A stretch of DNA of 6,680 nucleotides. Origin: Acidimicrobiaceae bacterium (GTDB lineage Bacteria > Actinomycetota > Acidimicrobiia > Acidimicrobiales > Acidimicrobiaceae). Both the position numbers and the translations under genes were made by a program. Below, in pieces: positions 1 to 6,440 of this stretch (position 1 is the first letter of the stretch; every line of letters starts with the position of its first letter). The notes below the pieces were generated by a model. That model ran no database searches. It saw only the letters and a program-made list of their open reading frames with translations, and was not told the DNA's origin. The stretch covers positions 1-6,680 of the forward strand of contig JABEUO010000258.1 of the NCBI GenBank assembly GCA_013044415.1, read 5' to 3'.

Positions 1-436
1 CGCTACGTGCTCGGCGAGATGCGCGGTAGGCGGCGATTGAGAGTTCTTGGATCTGGAGTCAACTCATTCTAGATCTGTTTTATTTTTCTTTTCGAATTTG
101 TGCTGTAGCTGACGGCTAAATGACGGGTCGATGGCTGAGGTGAAGTGAGCCTTCTCATTTTGGGATCGACATTGGATCGGAAGCCACCGAAATAAGTGAT
201 CAATTTATTGGCGTCGAGCGAGTCAGGTAGGGTACAGATGCTCTCGAATGTAAGGTGGTTTCCTTGGTCCCATTTGATCCGGTGATAAATTCTGGGATAT
301 AGAGCTTGCCAAGACGTATAGATGGATGGACTGCTATAGTTAGTTTTCTCTTTCGATAGATATGTCAAGCTGTGCTGCGATAATACCTACCTTTTCGTCT
401 AACTGATCACGGGCCGGACCCTCGGTGGCTTGGCAG

Positions 437-562
437 ATGTGTGCCTACGTCTTCGTCAATGTCTTGGTAGTACCAAGGACCAACTCATACTTCGTCGCTG
501 CAGTCGAGGTGGACTCGATGGAAATTATCAAGGGATACGTTGATAATCACGTCAGCGCTTGA
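437..562 (+). pseudogene. Possible remnant of an Lrp/AsnC ligand-binding (RAM) domain protein
   Basis: This is a 41-residue frame from ATG 437 to TGA 560-562. It begins MCAYVFVNVLVV and continues with FVAAVEVDSMEIIKGYV. Seen in the sequence: a hydrophobic strand of the AYVFVNV type, then an alternating strand followed by a VEVDSME-like turn into a helix. From family knowledge, small stand-alone RAM-domain proteins (about 75-90 residues) start with AYVLVNV-like strands and later have a strand followed by V-x-x-x-SMEEL. If the resemblance is real, about 20 residues of the middle helix and strand are missing, and the tail after the last helix is also cut short. The frame is open upstream to codon 407, after a TGA at 404-406. 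GGTGG at 424-428 is a mediocre ribosome binding site. It could equally be a chance frame; no conserved neighbour supports it. Confidence 0.25.
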
Positions 563-627
563 CCTCAGAACGCCTACTCCAGGTTCTCGGGAGATTCGCC
601 CCTGTGGTTCACTACATCACACCATTG

Positions 628-651
628 AAAAAAGCCTGGAGTATTGTTCCA
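628..651 (-). terminator. Weak candidate terminator after the TetR gene
   Basis: Read on the minus strand, 28 nt after the regulator's stop codon, a short TGGA/TCCA stem (651-648 with 640-637, 7-nt loop) is followed by GGC and six T residues (633-628). The T-run is suggestive, but the stem is only 4 bp and is separated from the T-run by three bases. A further ACACCC/GGGTGT pairing lies just upstream in the transcript, with a 13-nt loop. This is at best a weak intrinsic terminator. Confidence 0.3.
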
Positions 652-678
652 CACACCCGTTTTTCTGTAAGGGGTGTT

Positions 679-1383
679 TTACTGATGGCGTCGAGTCTTC
701 CATTGAACCATCGCTTGATGTAGTTGGTCGGAGTCCAGGGCACTTTCTGGCATTGAAGTGAGTGATTCTCGATTTGATTTGAGCCCATCGATGAGGATAG
801 CAACATACCTTTTCCAAATCTCTGGAGATACCAAGCCGCAGTATTCTTGGGCGGCCCCTGCCATTGCCATGAGGACAGGTACATCGTTGGCTCGGAAGTC
901 GGGCCGCAATGACCCCTGCTCTTGGGCTTTTGCTATGAGTTCCTCAATTGGCGGGCCGACCTCCGCCTTGAGGTCGGTGAGCCGCTGCTTCAGGTATTCG
1001 CTGCCTAATATGACGTCTCGTAATCCGCGGTTTTCAGCCTCGAGGGTCAGCATATTTAGCATGAGGTATAGGAACCCTTCCCATCCGTCTTCGAAAGCAA
1101 GGCTTTTTCTGGCTATGTCGATGAGTTCTATGATGCGCTGCTCAAATAGTGCCTCTACCAGGGATTCTTTGTTGGGGAAGCGACGATACACGGTGCCTAC
1201 TCCGAGTCGAGCATGGTGGGCAACGTCGTCAAGTGTTACTCCCAAACCTTTGGCCGCAAAGAGTTCGTGTGCGGATTTCAATATTCGATCGCGATTTTCT
1301 TCGGCATCTCTGCGCAAATGGCGAAGACGACCGTCTGGTGCATCCCCGGTTGATAAACGTCGATGCTTTATCACCCTTAACAA
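679..1383 (-). CDS. TetR/AcrR family transcriptional regulator
   Basis: This is a one-component DNA-binding repressor of 234 residues from the TTG at 1383. The N-terminal TetR helix-turn-helix is clear: RDRILKSAHELFAAKG (31-46) is helix 1, and TLDDVAHHARLGVGTVYRRF (50-69) is helices 2-3 followed by NKESLVEALF. The remaining, mostly helical part (about 80-205) is the variable ligand-binding and dimerisation domain; its ligand cannot be read from sequence. The last 25-30 residues are polar and probably disordered. The start is uncertain: TTG 1383 has only a weak GAG upstream. In-frame GTG 1374 has AAGG directly abutting it, and a TTG also exists at codon 23. All of these keep the HTH intact. 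The gene is divergent from the MFS exporter gene, with two repeated operator-like elements between them. The usual reading is autoregulation plus repression of the exporter until a substrate of the pump binds. The family call is very sure; the regulatory target is inferred from context. Confidence 0.95.
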   Translation of the reverse strand: MLRVIKHRRLSTGDAPDGRLRHLRRDAEENRDRILKSAHELFAAKGLGVTLDDVAHHARLGVGTVYRRFPNKESLVEALFEQRIIELIDIARKSLAFEDGWEGFLYLMLNMLTLEAENRGLRDVILGSEYLKQRLTDLKAEVGPPIEELIAKAQEQGSLRPDFRANDVPVLMAMAGAAQEYCGLVSPEIWKRYVAILIDGLKSNRESLTSMPESALDSDQLHQAMVQWKTRRHQ

Positions 1384-1392
1384 ACTAGCTCA

Positions 1393-1411
1393 AAGTGGAG
1401 GGAATATCTCC
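1393..1411. promoter_or_regulatory. Operator candidate, copy 1 (regulator-proximal)
   Basis: AAGTGGAG (1393-1400), six bases, then TCTCC (1407-1411). The GGAG and CTCC ends form an inverted repeat. It lies 9 bp upstream of the regulator's TTG start and matches copy 2 at 13 of 13 non-spacer positions. If the minus-strand -10 is TATAAC (1422-1417), this element covers that promoter's start site. Binding by the neighbouring TetR protein is inferred from position and symmetry. Confidence 0.55.
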
Positions 1412-1416
1412 GGATT

Positions 1417-1424
1417 GTTATATG
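1417..1424. promoter_or_regulatory. Possible overlapping divergent -10 elements
   Basis: The minus strand reads TATAAC at 1422-1417 (5 of 6 to TATAAT); the plus strand reads TATATG at 1419-1424 (4 of 6). Neither has a good -35 hexamer at 16-18 bp. The core sits midway between the two operator copies, so both would fall over promoter or start-site DNA in each direction. The assignment is tentative because the -35 boxes are weak. Confidence 0.35.
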
Positions 1425-1434
1425 TTGGTCTGAC

Positions 1435-1453
1435 AAGTGGAGAAGTAGTCTCC
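1435..1453. promoter_or_regulatory. Operator candidate, copy 2 (exporter-proximal)
   Basis: AAGTGGAG (1435-1442), six bases, then TCTCC (1449-1453). With the flanking A at 1454 this gives TGGAGA-N5-TCTCCA, a perfect inverted repeat with 6-bp arms. It begins exactly 42 bp after copy 1, about four helical turns, so both would lie on the same face of the DNA. It ends 8 bp before the exporter's Shine-Dalgarno sequence, where a bound repressor could block initiation or early elongation. Confidence 0.6.
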
Positions 1454-1461
1454 ATATCCAT

Positions 1462-1467
1462 AGGAGG
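1462..1467 (+). promoter_or_regulatory. Ribosome binding site that decides the exporter start
   Basis: AGGAGG is a full anti-Shine-Dalgarno match. It leaves only 3 nt to the TTG at 1471 but 6 nt to the GTG at 1474, so the GTG is the better start. Confidence 0.8.
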
Positions 1468-1473
1468 ATTTTG

Positions 1474-2997
1474 GTGGAGTCATCGCTCGATTTGCCGAAT
1501 GGTGCCGGGGTGACCCTCAGGCACGGGGCAAGTGAGGCTGAGAAATTAGCCCATCATATTTACAATCGACGCTGGTGGATACTGGCGGTCGTTGCAATTG
1601 CACAGTTGATGGTTGTTCTTGACGCGACTGTAGTTAACATTGCATTACCTTCTGCGCAGAAGGCTTTAGCTTTCTCGACCGCAGACCGGCAGTGGATTGT
1701 CACTGGTTATGCGCTTTCGTTTGGCAGTCTCCTCCTGCTTGGAGGGAGAGTTGCCGACTATTTTGGTCGCAAAAGAGTCTTTCTGGTAGGGCTAATCGGC
1801 TTTGCCGTTGCTTCTGCAGTCGGAGGAGCTGCAACTGGCTTCCCAATGCTGGTAAGTGCGCGGGTGATTCAAGGCGCTTTTGGTGCACTTTTAGCCCCAG
1901 CCGCACTTTCACTACTGACCACTACCTTCTCCGACCCAAAAGAGCGAGGCAAGGCTTTCGGAGTTTTTGGTGCTATAGCCGGTGGTGGCGCAGCACTGGG
2001 ACTTTTACTTGGCGGATTTCTTACGCAGTACCTTTCTTGGCGCTGGAGCCTGTATATAAATTTGGTCTTTGCTATTGCGGCAACGATAGGTGGAATTATC
2101 TTTCTGCGCCATGATGCTGAGCGCGAAAAGGTGAGACTGGACATACCCGGTGTGCTAGCTGGATCTATTTCAATGTTTTCATTGGTTTACGGTTTCTCTC
2201 ATGCCGAGACTTCAGGTTGGTTAAATGACATAACACTAGTTTTCCTGGCTATAGGTGTCCTACTGCTAGGTGTTTTCGTGCAAATTGAAAGTAAGGCACC
2301 GCATCCGCTGCTTCCAATGAGGGTGGTACTAGATAGGACTCGTGGAGGATCGTATATCGCCGTGTTTTTGTCGGCGGTTGGAATGTTCGGTGTGTTTCTC
2401 TTCCTCACCTACTTCATGCAATCGACTCTCGGGTACTCTCCGGTGAAGACCGGTATCGCTTTCTTGCCCATGATCGCCGTGCTGGTAGTGACCGCTTCGA
2501 TAGCTACCGCTGTTCTGCTACCGCGTATTGGTCCAAAGCCGATGGTGGTGGCTGGAATGCTCATTTCAGCATTTGGCCTTCTGCTTCTGACTCGCATCAC
2601 GGTCCATGCCAGCTACCCAGGGGTTATTCTGCCAGCCCTACTTGTTTTAGGACTCGGACTCGGATCTGTATTTGCACCGTCGATAAACGCCGCCACAGCT
2701 GGAGTTTCTCCAGAAGATGCGGGGGTAGCGTCCGCCACGGTCAATACCGCTCAGCAGATCGGTGGGTCAATAGGAACGGCATTACTCAACACCTTGGCCG
2801 CAACTACAGCGACTAATTTTCTGATCCATAAGGTTCCTTCGCCTCTCCTCTTGGCTGAGGCTGGCGTTCACAGCTACATAACCGCATTCCGGTGGTCGGC
2901 GGTTATCTTTGTTCTTGGAGCCCTAACATCCCTTGTTCTTCTTAAATGGGGAAAGCAGGAATTGTCCTCAGATGAGATAAATTTGGTTGGCTTCTAA
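1474..2997 (+). CDS. DHA2-family MFS drug/solute exporter, 14 predicted helices
   Basis: This is an inner-membrane proton-driven antiporter of the major facilitator superfamily, DHA2 (EmrB/QacA-like) branch, of 507 residues, which is typical of the branch. After a soluble N-terminus of about 33 residues, helix 1 carries LDATVVNIALP (residues 49-59), the DHA2 motif D1 with its membrane Asp. The loop between helices 2 and 3 has motif A, GGRVADYFGRKR (about 90-101). Helix 4 has the Arg of SARVIQG (about 130). Helix 5 is the glycine-rich antiporter motif C region, GAIAGGGAALG (about 166-176), ending in SWRWSLYINL. A second set of helices follows from about 225 to 490, with a Gly/Ala-rich segment at EDAGVASATVNTAQQIGGS. 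GTG 1474 is preferred over TTG 1471 because of Shine-Dalgarno spacing. Divergence from a TetR gene suggests an inducible efflux pump. The substrate cannot be deduced; DHA2 members export dyes, quaternary ammonium compounds, antibiotics or endogenous metabolites. Confidence 0.95.
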   Translation: MESSLDLPNGAGVTLRHGASEAEKLAHHIYNRRWWILAVVAIAQLMVVLDATVVNIALPSAQKALAFSTADRQWIVTGYALSFGSLLLLGGRVADYFGRKRVFLVGLIGFAVASAVGGAATGFPMLVSARVIQGAFGALLAPAALSLLTTTFSDPKERGKAFGVFGAIAGGGAALGLLLGGFLTQYLSWRWSLYINLVFAIAATIGGIIFLRHDAEREKVRLDIPGVLAGSISMFSLVYGFSHAETSGWLNDITLVFLAIGVLLLGVFVQIESKAPHPLLPMRVVLDRTRGGSYIAVFLSAVGMFGVFLFLTYFMQSTLGYSPVKTGIAFLPMIAVLVVTASIATAVLLPRIGPKPMVVAGMLISAFGLLLLTRITVHASYPGVILPALLVLGLGLGSVFAPSINAATAGVSPEDAGVASATVNTAQQIGGSIGTALLNTLAATTATNFLIHKVPSPLLLAEAGVHSYITAFRWSAVIFVLGALTSLVLLKWGKQELSSDEINLVGF

Positions 2998-3015
2998 GCT
3001 GCGCCAACTGAGCTT

Positions 3016-3055
3016 GATACATAGTGGCCGACACCTTGGTCGGTCACTATGTATT
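3016..3055 (+). terminator. Strong hairpin after the MFS gene
   Basis: ATACATAGTGGCCGAC (3017-3032) pairs with GTCGGTCACTATGTAT (3039-3054) across a 6-nt loop. On the plus strand this gives 15 Watson-Crick pairs and one G-U pair, extendable by another G-U at 3016/3055. It begins 18 nt after the exporter's stop codon. Only TTAA follows, with no T-run, so it is either a U-less terminator or a 3'-end stabiliser. In the opposite orientation one pair becomes a C-A mismatch, so it mainly suits the plus-strand transcript, but it may also block read-through from the importer operon. Confidence 0.65.
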
Positions 3056-3095
3056 TAAGAGTCGGTCGAGTGATTCCCAAGTGTTACGGGTGGCG

Positions 3096-3116
3096 TCGCT
3101 GAATAAGATTTAGCGA
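3096..3116 (-). terminator. Weak candidate terminator after livF
   Basis: TCGCTGAA (3096-3103) and TTTAGCGA (3109-3116) can pair around a 5-nt loop: 7 Watson-Crick pairs plus one G-T (plus strand) or A-C (minus strand) position. It lies 40 nt after the livF stop codon in the transcription direction, and no T-run follows it. The importer operon probably ends in this convergent gap, but this stem alone is weak evidence. Confidence 0.3.
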
Positions 3117-3156
3117 ACTTGACCAAACACCCGAGGGCACCAGTAGCACTGTGGAC

Positions 3157-3852
3157 CTATTCGATTCCAAAGAAGGCAGTTTTGAGGTTGTCGTCGTTGG
3201 TGAAGTCAGTGACGCTACCTTCGAACCTTGTTCGGCCACCCTCTATAACGCTGACGGTATCGGCTATTTTGAGAAACGATATATTTTGCTCCGCTATTAC
3301 TAGGGTCATGTGTCCGCGTAGCTCGGCCAATCTATCGATGACCTCCGAAACATATCGCGGTGAGAGTCCGGATGAAGGCTCGTCCATTAGCAGTACCTTA
3401 GGTTGGGAGATAAGAGAGCGACCGACGCCTACTAGCTTTCTCTGTCCTCCCGATAGTCCGCCGGCCACGGATCCCCTCCGTTCCTTCAGCTCGGGGAATC
3501 GCTGGTACACGCTGTCAATTTGATCCTGAATTTCACCCCGTTTTTTCGATAAGCCACCTAATCTTAGGTTTTCTTCGACGGTTAGCTCGGGGAATATACC
3601 CTTTTCACTCATGTATCCGACCCCGCGCTTTACGCGAGCGGTTACTGGCAGGTGGGCAATGTCATCTCCGTCCATCAAAAGGCTTCCAGACCAGAGGGGT
3701 AAAAGCCCGACGATGACCTTGAGAAGGGTCGACTTTCCTGCTCCATTGGCGCCTAGGACTATTTGGACTTCATTCGGATTGACCATTAGATCGAGATTCC
3801 AGAGGACCTGCATCGGGCCATAACCGGAGTTCATCTGCTTAATTTCCAGCAT
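3157..3852 (-). CDS. livF: Branched-chain amino acid-type ABC transporter ATP-binding protein (LivF-like)
   Basis: This is one of the two cytoplasmic ATPases of a HAAT-family importer; it pairs with the LivG-like subunit to power uptake. It has 231 residues, normal for LivF. Visible motifs are Walker A GANGAGKST (34-42), signature LSGGQRK (133-139), Walker B VLLMDEP (153-159) and the D-loop region SSGLSP. The switch position reads IAEQN (187-191), with Gln where most ABC ATPases have His; this Gln is usual for LivF. FPELTVEENLRLGG (88-101) is also typical of LivF. The preceding GYMSEKGI is about one residue shorter than the common GYVPEGRRI form. The ATG at 3852 has an excellent Shine-Dalgarno sequence (GGAGGA, 7 nt away) inside the end of livG, and the two genes overlap by 14 nt, implying translational coupling. 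It is the last gene of the operon. Subunit identity is secure; substrates in this family include Leu/Ile/Val, other amino acids, urea and short amides. Confidence 0.95.
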   Translation of the reverse strand: MLEIKQMNSGYGPMQVLWNLDLMVNPNEVQIVLGANGAGKSTLLKVIVGLLPLWSGSLLMDGDDIAHLPVTARVKRGVGYMSEKGIFPELTVEENLRLGGLSKKRGEIQDQIDSVYQRFPELKERRGSVAGGLSGGQRKLVGVGRSLISQPKVLLMDEPSSGLSPRYVSEVIDRLAELRGHMTLVIAEQNISFLKIADTVSVIEGGRTRFEGSVTDFTNDDNLKTAFFGIE

Positions 3853-4564
3853 CTGATTCTCCTCCGAGAAAGACCCTTTTAACTTCTACGTCTTCGAGTG
3901 CGGTTCTTAGTGGTCCGGTAAAGATAGTTCGACCGGCGCTAAGGACTAGGACCGAAGAGACTACCTGCTCCAAGAATCCCATCAGGTGCTCAACTACAAT
4001 TAGGGCTATGCCAGAGCTTTGGAACTCCTTAAGCATCTCTGCAACCTCGTGAAGTTCACCCGGAGTCAGCCCAGCGGCAAGTTCGTCCACGAAAATTACC
4101 TTCGGTTCTAGGGCGAGGGCTCTAGCAAGGTCTAACCGTTTTTGCTGGGCAGCAGTTAGCTCAGAAATAGGGTGGTTTGCAAGTTCCGCTAGGTTTACGC
4201 GAGCCAGAGCTCCCTCGATCGAGGTGTGGTTGCGACTATGGATCGAAGATACCCGTACGTTTTCGTACACTGAAAGGTCCTTGAATGGTTTTGGAATTTG
4301 AAACGTCCTATTAATGCCAGCCCTCGCTATCAGGTGCGGTCGGTGACCGGTGATTTCGGTTCCTTCAAGGATGACCCTGCCAGAAGCTGGTCGGTAAAGA
4401 CCGCATACCGTATTTACGAGAGTGGTCTTCCCGGATCCGTTTGGCCCCACTAGGCCTACTGCTTCACCTGGATTGATGTCGAGAGATACTTGGCTAAGAG
4501 CCTTGAGACCACCAAATACTGTGGTTAGTTCCTCGATTCTAAGCAGTACCGGAGAGTCAGTCAT
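3839..4564 (-). CDS. livG: Branched-chain amino acid-type ABC transporter ATP-binding protein (LivG-like)
   Basis: This is the second cytoplasmic ATPase of the importer, 241 residues from the ATG at 4564 (MTDSPVLL). An upstream GTG-type extension to 4633 is rejected because it would run 77 nt into livM. VFGGLKAL (16-23) is a typical LivG N-terminus. Walker A is GPNGSGKTT (40-48), the Q-loop Gln is at about 89 (RTFQIPKPF), Walker B is VIFVDE (156-161) and the switch His is 193 (VEHLMGF). Two oddities stand out. The signature reads LTAAQQKR (136-143), lacking the glycines of LSGGQ. Residue 162 after Walker B is Leu (DELAAGL) where Pro is usual. As I recall, related deviations (LT-x-A-x-x-KRLE-x-ARA with DEVMAGL) occur in a subset of LivG-like proteins, so activity is likely. 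The helical region (about 100-135) is roughly 10-15 residues shorter than in classical LivG. The start overlaps the livM stop by 8 nt (ATGACTGA). Confidence 0.93.
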   Translation of the reverse strand: MTDSPVLLRIEELTTVFGGLKALSQVSLDINPGEAVGLVGPNGSGKTTLVNTVCGLYRPASGRVILEGTEITGHRPHLIARAGINRTFQIPKPFKDLSVYENVRVSSIHSRNHTSIEGALARVNLAELANHPISELTAAQQKRLDLARALALEPKVIFVDELAAGLTPGELHEVAEMLKEFQSSGIALIVVEHLMGFLEQVVSSVLVLSAGRTIFTGPLRTALEDVEVKRVFLGGESDAGN

Positions 4565-5543
4565 TTGTAACTCGCTTCCTGCGGATTTTTTGTGCAAAGA
4601 AGTTCCAGAAGCCGAGCAGTCCACGGGGCGCAAAAAGGACTAGCAGTACTATTACCAATCCATAAATGAGCTGGAAATACTCGGGGTTTGAGATGCCGAT
4701 TGCATTGTAAACCGAGTAAAGGAGGACTGCACCGATCGTTGGACCCCAGACCGATCCCACACCACCAAAAAGTGCGAATACGATTGCCAGTACCGAAAGG
4801 CTCGAGTCGAATACGGCTTGGGGATAGAAGACGCTCGTGGCCCATCCGAAGATGCTTCCGGCCATTCCGGCGATAGCGGCAGAAATTAGCCAAGCATAGA
4901 AGCGTTGCCGCGGCACGTTTACTCCGGCCATTGAGGCCGAGTATGGATCATCCCTTATAGCTTTTAGGGTCAGGCCGAAGCGAGAACCGCGAACATAGCT
5001 TACGGCGATAATTGAGATAGCTACCAGGGCAATTGCTGAGCCATAGGCCATTCCGGAGGAGTAGTAGTTTGCGAGGTTAAGGCCATAAGGACCGTTAGTT
5101 ATCGACTGTAAGGATGGATTTGCAACAATGGTATAAATGGCCTCGCTCGCAGCTAAGGTCCCGATTGCGAAATAAGCGCCTCTAAGCCTAAATAACGGTG
5201 AAAGGATGGCCCCGACCAGGGCGCCGCCTAACCCTCCGACGATCACCGCCACAACCGGCGGAAGGTTGTAATTTAACATCGCTAAGCCTGAGACATAGGC
5301 GCCTACGCCAAAGAAACCAAAGTAGCCGAATGGCAGGTAGCCGGTGAAGCCGTACATTATGTTTACGCCCTGAGCGAGGGCAACGTATATAGCCATGTAG
5401 GTGAGCAGTAGCTCATTGGAGTAGACGTGAATCGCTAATGCGAAACCTATTACCGGCACCAAGGTCGCAATAGCTGGACTTATTAGTGTCTTGGTTTTTG
5501 AACCCGTGTTTTGTAGGGTTTTGATTTCTGCTGTTTTAGGCAA
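4557..5543 (-). CDS. livM: Branched-chain amino acid-type ABC transporter permease (LivM-like)
   Basis: This is one of two integral-membrane subunits forming the translocation path, 328 residues and close to the family norm. The N-terminus (1-20) is polar; about 8-10 hydrophobic segments follow, beginning near 22. Family landmarks are YGFTGYLPFGYFGFFGVGAY (64-83, the GYTGQLSLGHAAFFGIGAY equivalent), RGAYFAIGTLA (121-131), TNGPYGLN (149-156, where TGGPNGL is usual), the cytoplasmic coupling loop SRFGLTLKAIRDDP (187-200) running to GVNVPR (207-212), GGVGSVWGPTIGA (260-272) and the end motif APRGLLGF (305-312). The RAIRDDPYSAS-like loop is what contacts the ATPases. The start is TTG 5543, with GAAGG 7 nt upstream, overlapping the livH stop by 8 nt (TTGCCTAA); no ATG precedes the first helix. 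Its lysine- and arginine-rich C-terminus (KIRRKR) is cytoplasmic by the positive-inside rule. The family call is secure; the solute is unknown. Confidence 0.94.
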   Translation of the reverse strand: MPKTAEIKTLQNTGSKTKTLISPAIATLVPVIGFALAIHVYSNELLLTYMAIYVALAQGVNIMYGFTGYLPFGYFGFFGVGAYVSGLAMLNYNLPPVVAVIVGGLGGALVGAILSPLFRLRGAYFAIGTLAASEAIYTIVANPSLQSITNGPYGLNLANYYSSGMAYGSAIALVAISIIAVSYVRGSRFGLTLKAIRDDPYSASMAGVNVPRQRFYAWLISAAIAGMAGSIFGWATSVFYPQAVFDSSLSVLAIVFALFGGVGSVWGPTIGAVLLYSVYNAIGISNPEYFQLIYGLVIVLLVLFAPRGLLGFWNFFAQKIRRKRVTND

Positions 5544-6414
5544 CTCTCTGCCTTCTTCCGAAAAGTCCCTGTGGGCGAGTTAGCATTGTAGCGATTACAA
5601 GGGCATAAGGCACGAGGTTCGACCAGCTTGGCACGTACACCTGCGCCAGCTGATAAAAGATTCCGAAGATTATTCCAGCGACAAGCGTTCCGATTGGGTT
5701 TCCCAACGAACCAAAGACGATGATCGCAAATGCGGTAACGGTGATTGCCGGACCCTCGGTTGGACTGACTCCTCCGAATATGAAAACACCCCACACCCCA
5801 GCGCATGCAGCGAGGGCGAAGCCGACTCCGAAGTAGAGTCCAGATATGCGGCGAGCGTTTATGCCTGCTACTGCGGCTTCGACGGAGTCAGAAATGACCG
5901 CCCTGACCTGTAATCCAACCGAACTTCTGTAAAGAAACAGGAGAAAGATTGCTAAAAGTGGTATGGCAACCAGCGCAGAAACCCACCAGTCAGCCGGGTA
6001 AGACTCTCCAAATAACTTAAATGGCGAAGTCGGGATAGAGTTGATAGGCAGGGACCGCTCGGCATTTCCAAAAACCAGAGTTGAGAGCGCTTCGATCACT
6101 TGTGAAAGCCCGAAAAACAGAATAAGGGACAACATCTCGGGGTCGGAAGACTTGCCGAGCCGGGGGGCGATCAATCTGTTCAGGAGGTAACCGATGACAA
6201 CCGTTATCGGAACCACGATGATGGTAGAGATTATTGGTGAAATCTTGTAGGTTTGGTAGAGTTCCCAGGCGGCATACCCGCCGAGCATAATGACGTCCCC
6301 ATGGGCTAGGTTGATTATTTTTTGTGCCCCAAATACGACGTTTAGCCCGACCGATAATAAGGCGTAGAATATGCCGAGAAGAATCCCTCCAACAATGGCG
6401 TATTCAAAGAGCAT
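5536..6414 (-). CDS. livH: Branched-chain amino acid-type ABC transporter permease (LivH-like)
   Basis: This is the other membrane subunit of the importer, 292 residues with about 8 transmembrane segments (roughly 5-27, 43-55, 60-82, 97-117, 145-162, 193-213, 226-256 and 266-280). The landmarks are those of LivH: VGLNVVFGAQKIINLAHGD (22-40; the NxAHGD box is highly conserved), GYAAWEL (46-52), the coupling loop GLQVRAVISDSVEAAVAGIN (167-186) and the glycine-rich ITVTAFAIIVFGSLGNPIGT (224-243), with TRPQGLFGRR at the C-terminus. ATG 6414 has AGGA 7 nt upstream. It lies 74 nt downstream of the binding-protein gene, separated from it by a strong hairpin, and overlaps livM by 8 nt. In the classical E. 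coli locus the order is also J/K-H-M-G-F, which matches this operon. Which of several HAAT solutes it carries cannot be decided here, because most of the binding protein is outside the window. Confidence 0.95.
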   Translation of the reverse strand: MLFEYAIVGGILLGIFYALLSVGLNVVFGAQKIINLAHGDVIMLGGYAAWELYQTYKISPIISTIIVVPITVVIGYLLNRLIAPRLGKSSDPEMLSLILFFGLSQVIEALSTLVFGNAERSLPINSIPTSPFKLFGESYPADWWVSALVAIPLLAIFLLFLYRSSVGLQVRAVISDSVEAAVAGINARRISGLYFGVGFALAACAGVWGVFIFGGVSPTEGPAITVTAFAIIVFGSLGNPIGTLVAGIIFGIFYQLAQVYVPSWSNLVPYALVIATMLTRPQGLFGRRQRVA

Positions 6415-6440
6415 TTACTTTTCCTCAGCTGTTGATCTAG

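Larger units (their letters stand above)
1..678. other. Left flank without a convincing intact gene
   Basis: No frame here shows a recognisable intact protein. The first bases are open in plus frame 1 and end at a TAG at 70-72 (an Arg-rich tail ending GVNSF); this could be the very end of a gene to the left, but nothing identifies it. A minus-strand open stretch at 69-368 has only a TTG start, no clear ribosome binding site and no motif I recognise, so I do not call it a gene. A 41-codon frame at 437-562 is listed separately. The flank also holds a 15-nt palindrome (463-477) and an inverted repeat with 8-bp arms (524-547), both inside that short frame. I see no tRNA, insertion-sequence ends or CRISPR-like repeats. 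The region looks like intergenic or decayed DNA. Confidence 0.5.

Noticed and set aside
69..368. A 99-codon open stretch on the minus strand
   Set aside because: It begins only with a TTG, has a TAG a few codons upstream, no clear Shine-Dalgarno sequence, no recognisable domain and no neighbour on its strand to suggest a function. A chance frame is as likely as a decayed gene.
524..547. Inverted repeat ATTATCAA-N8-TTGATAAT
   Set aside because: Arms of 8 bp with a short spacer are expected about once or twice by chance in a window this size. This one lies in a doubtful region with no promoter around it.
758..1513. Long plus-strand open frame opposite the TetR gene
   Set aside because: The minus strand encodes a clear TetR protein with an intact helix-turn-helix. 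The plus-strand translation is Ser/Arg-rich with no domain character and would run into the exporter start.
4565..4633. Upstream extension of livG by 23 codons
   Set aside because: The added peptide has no family resemblance and would overlap livM by 77 nt. The ATG at 4564 gives the expected LivG N-terminus.
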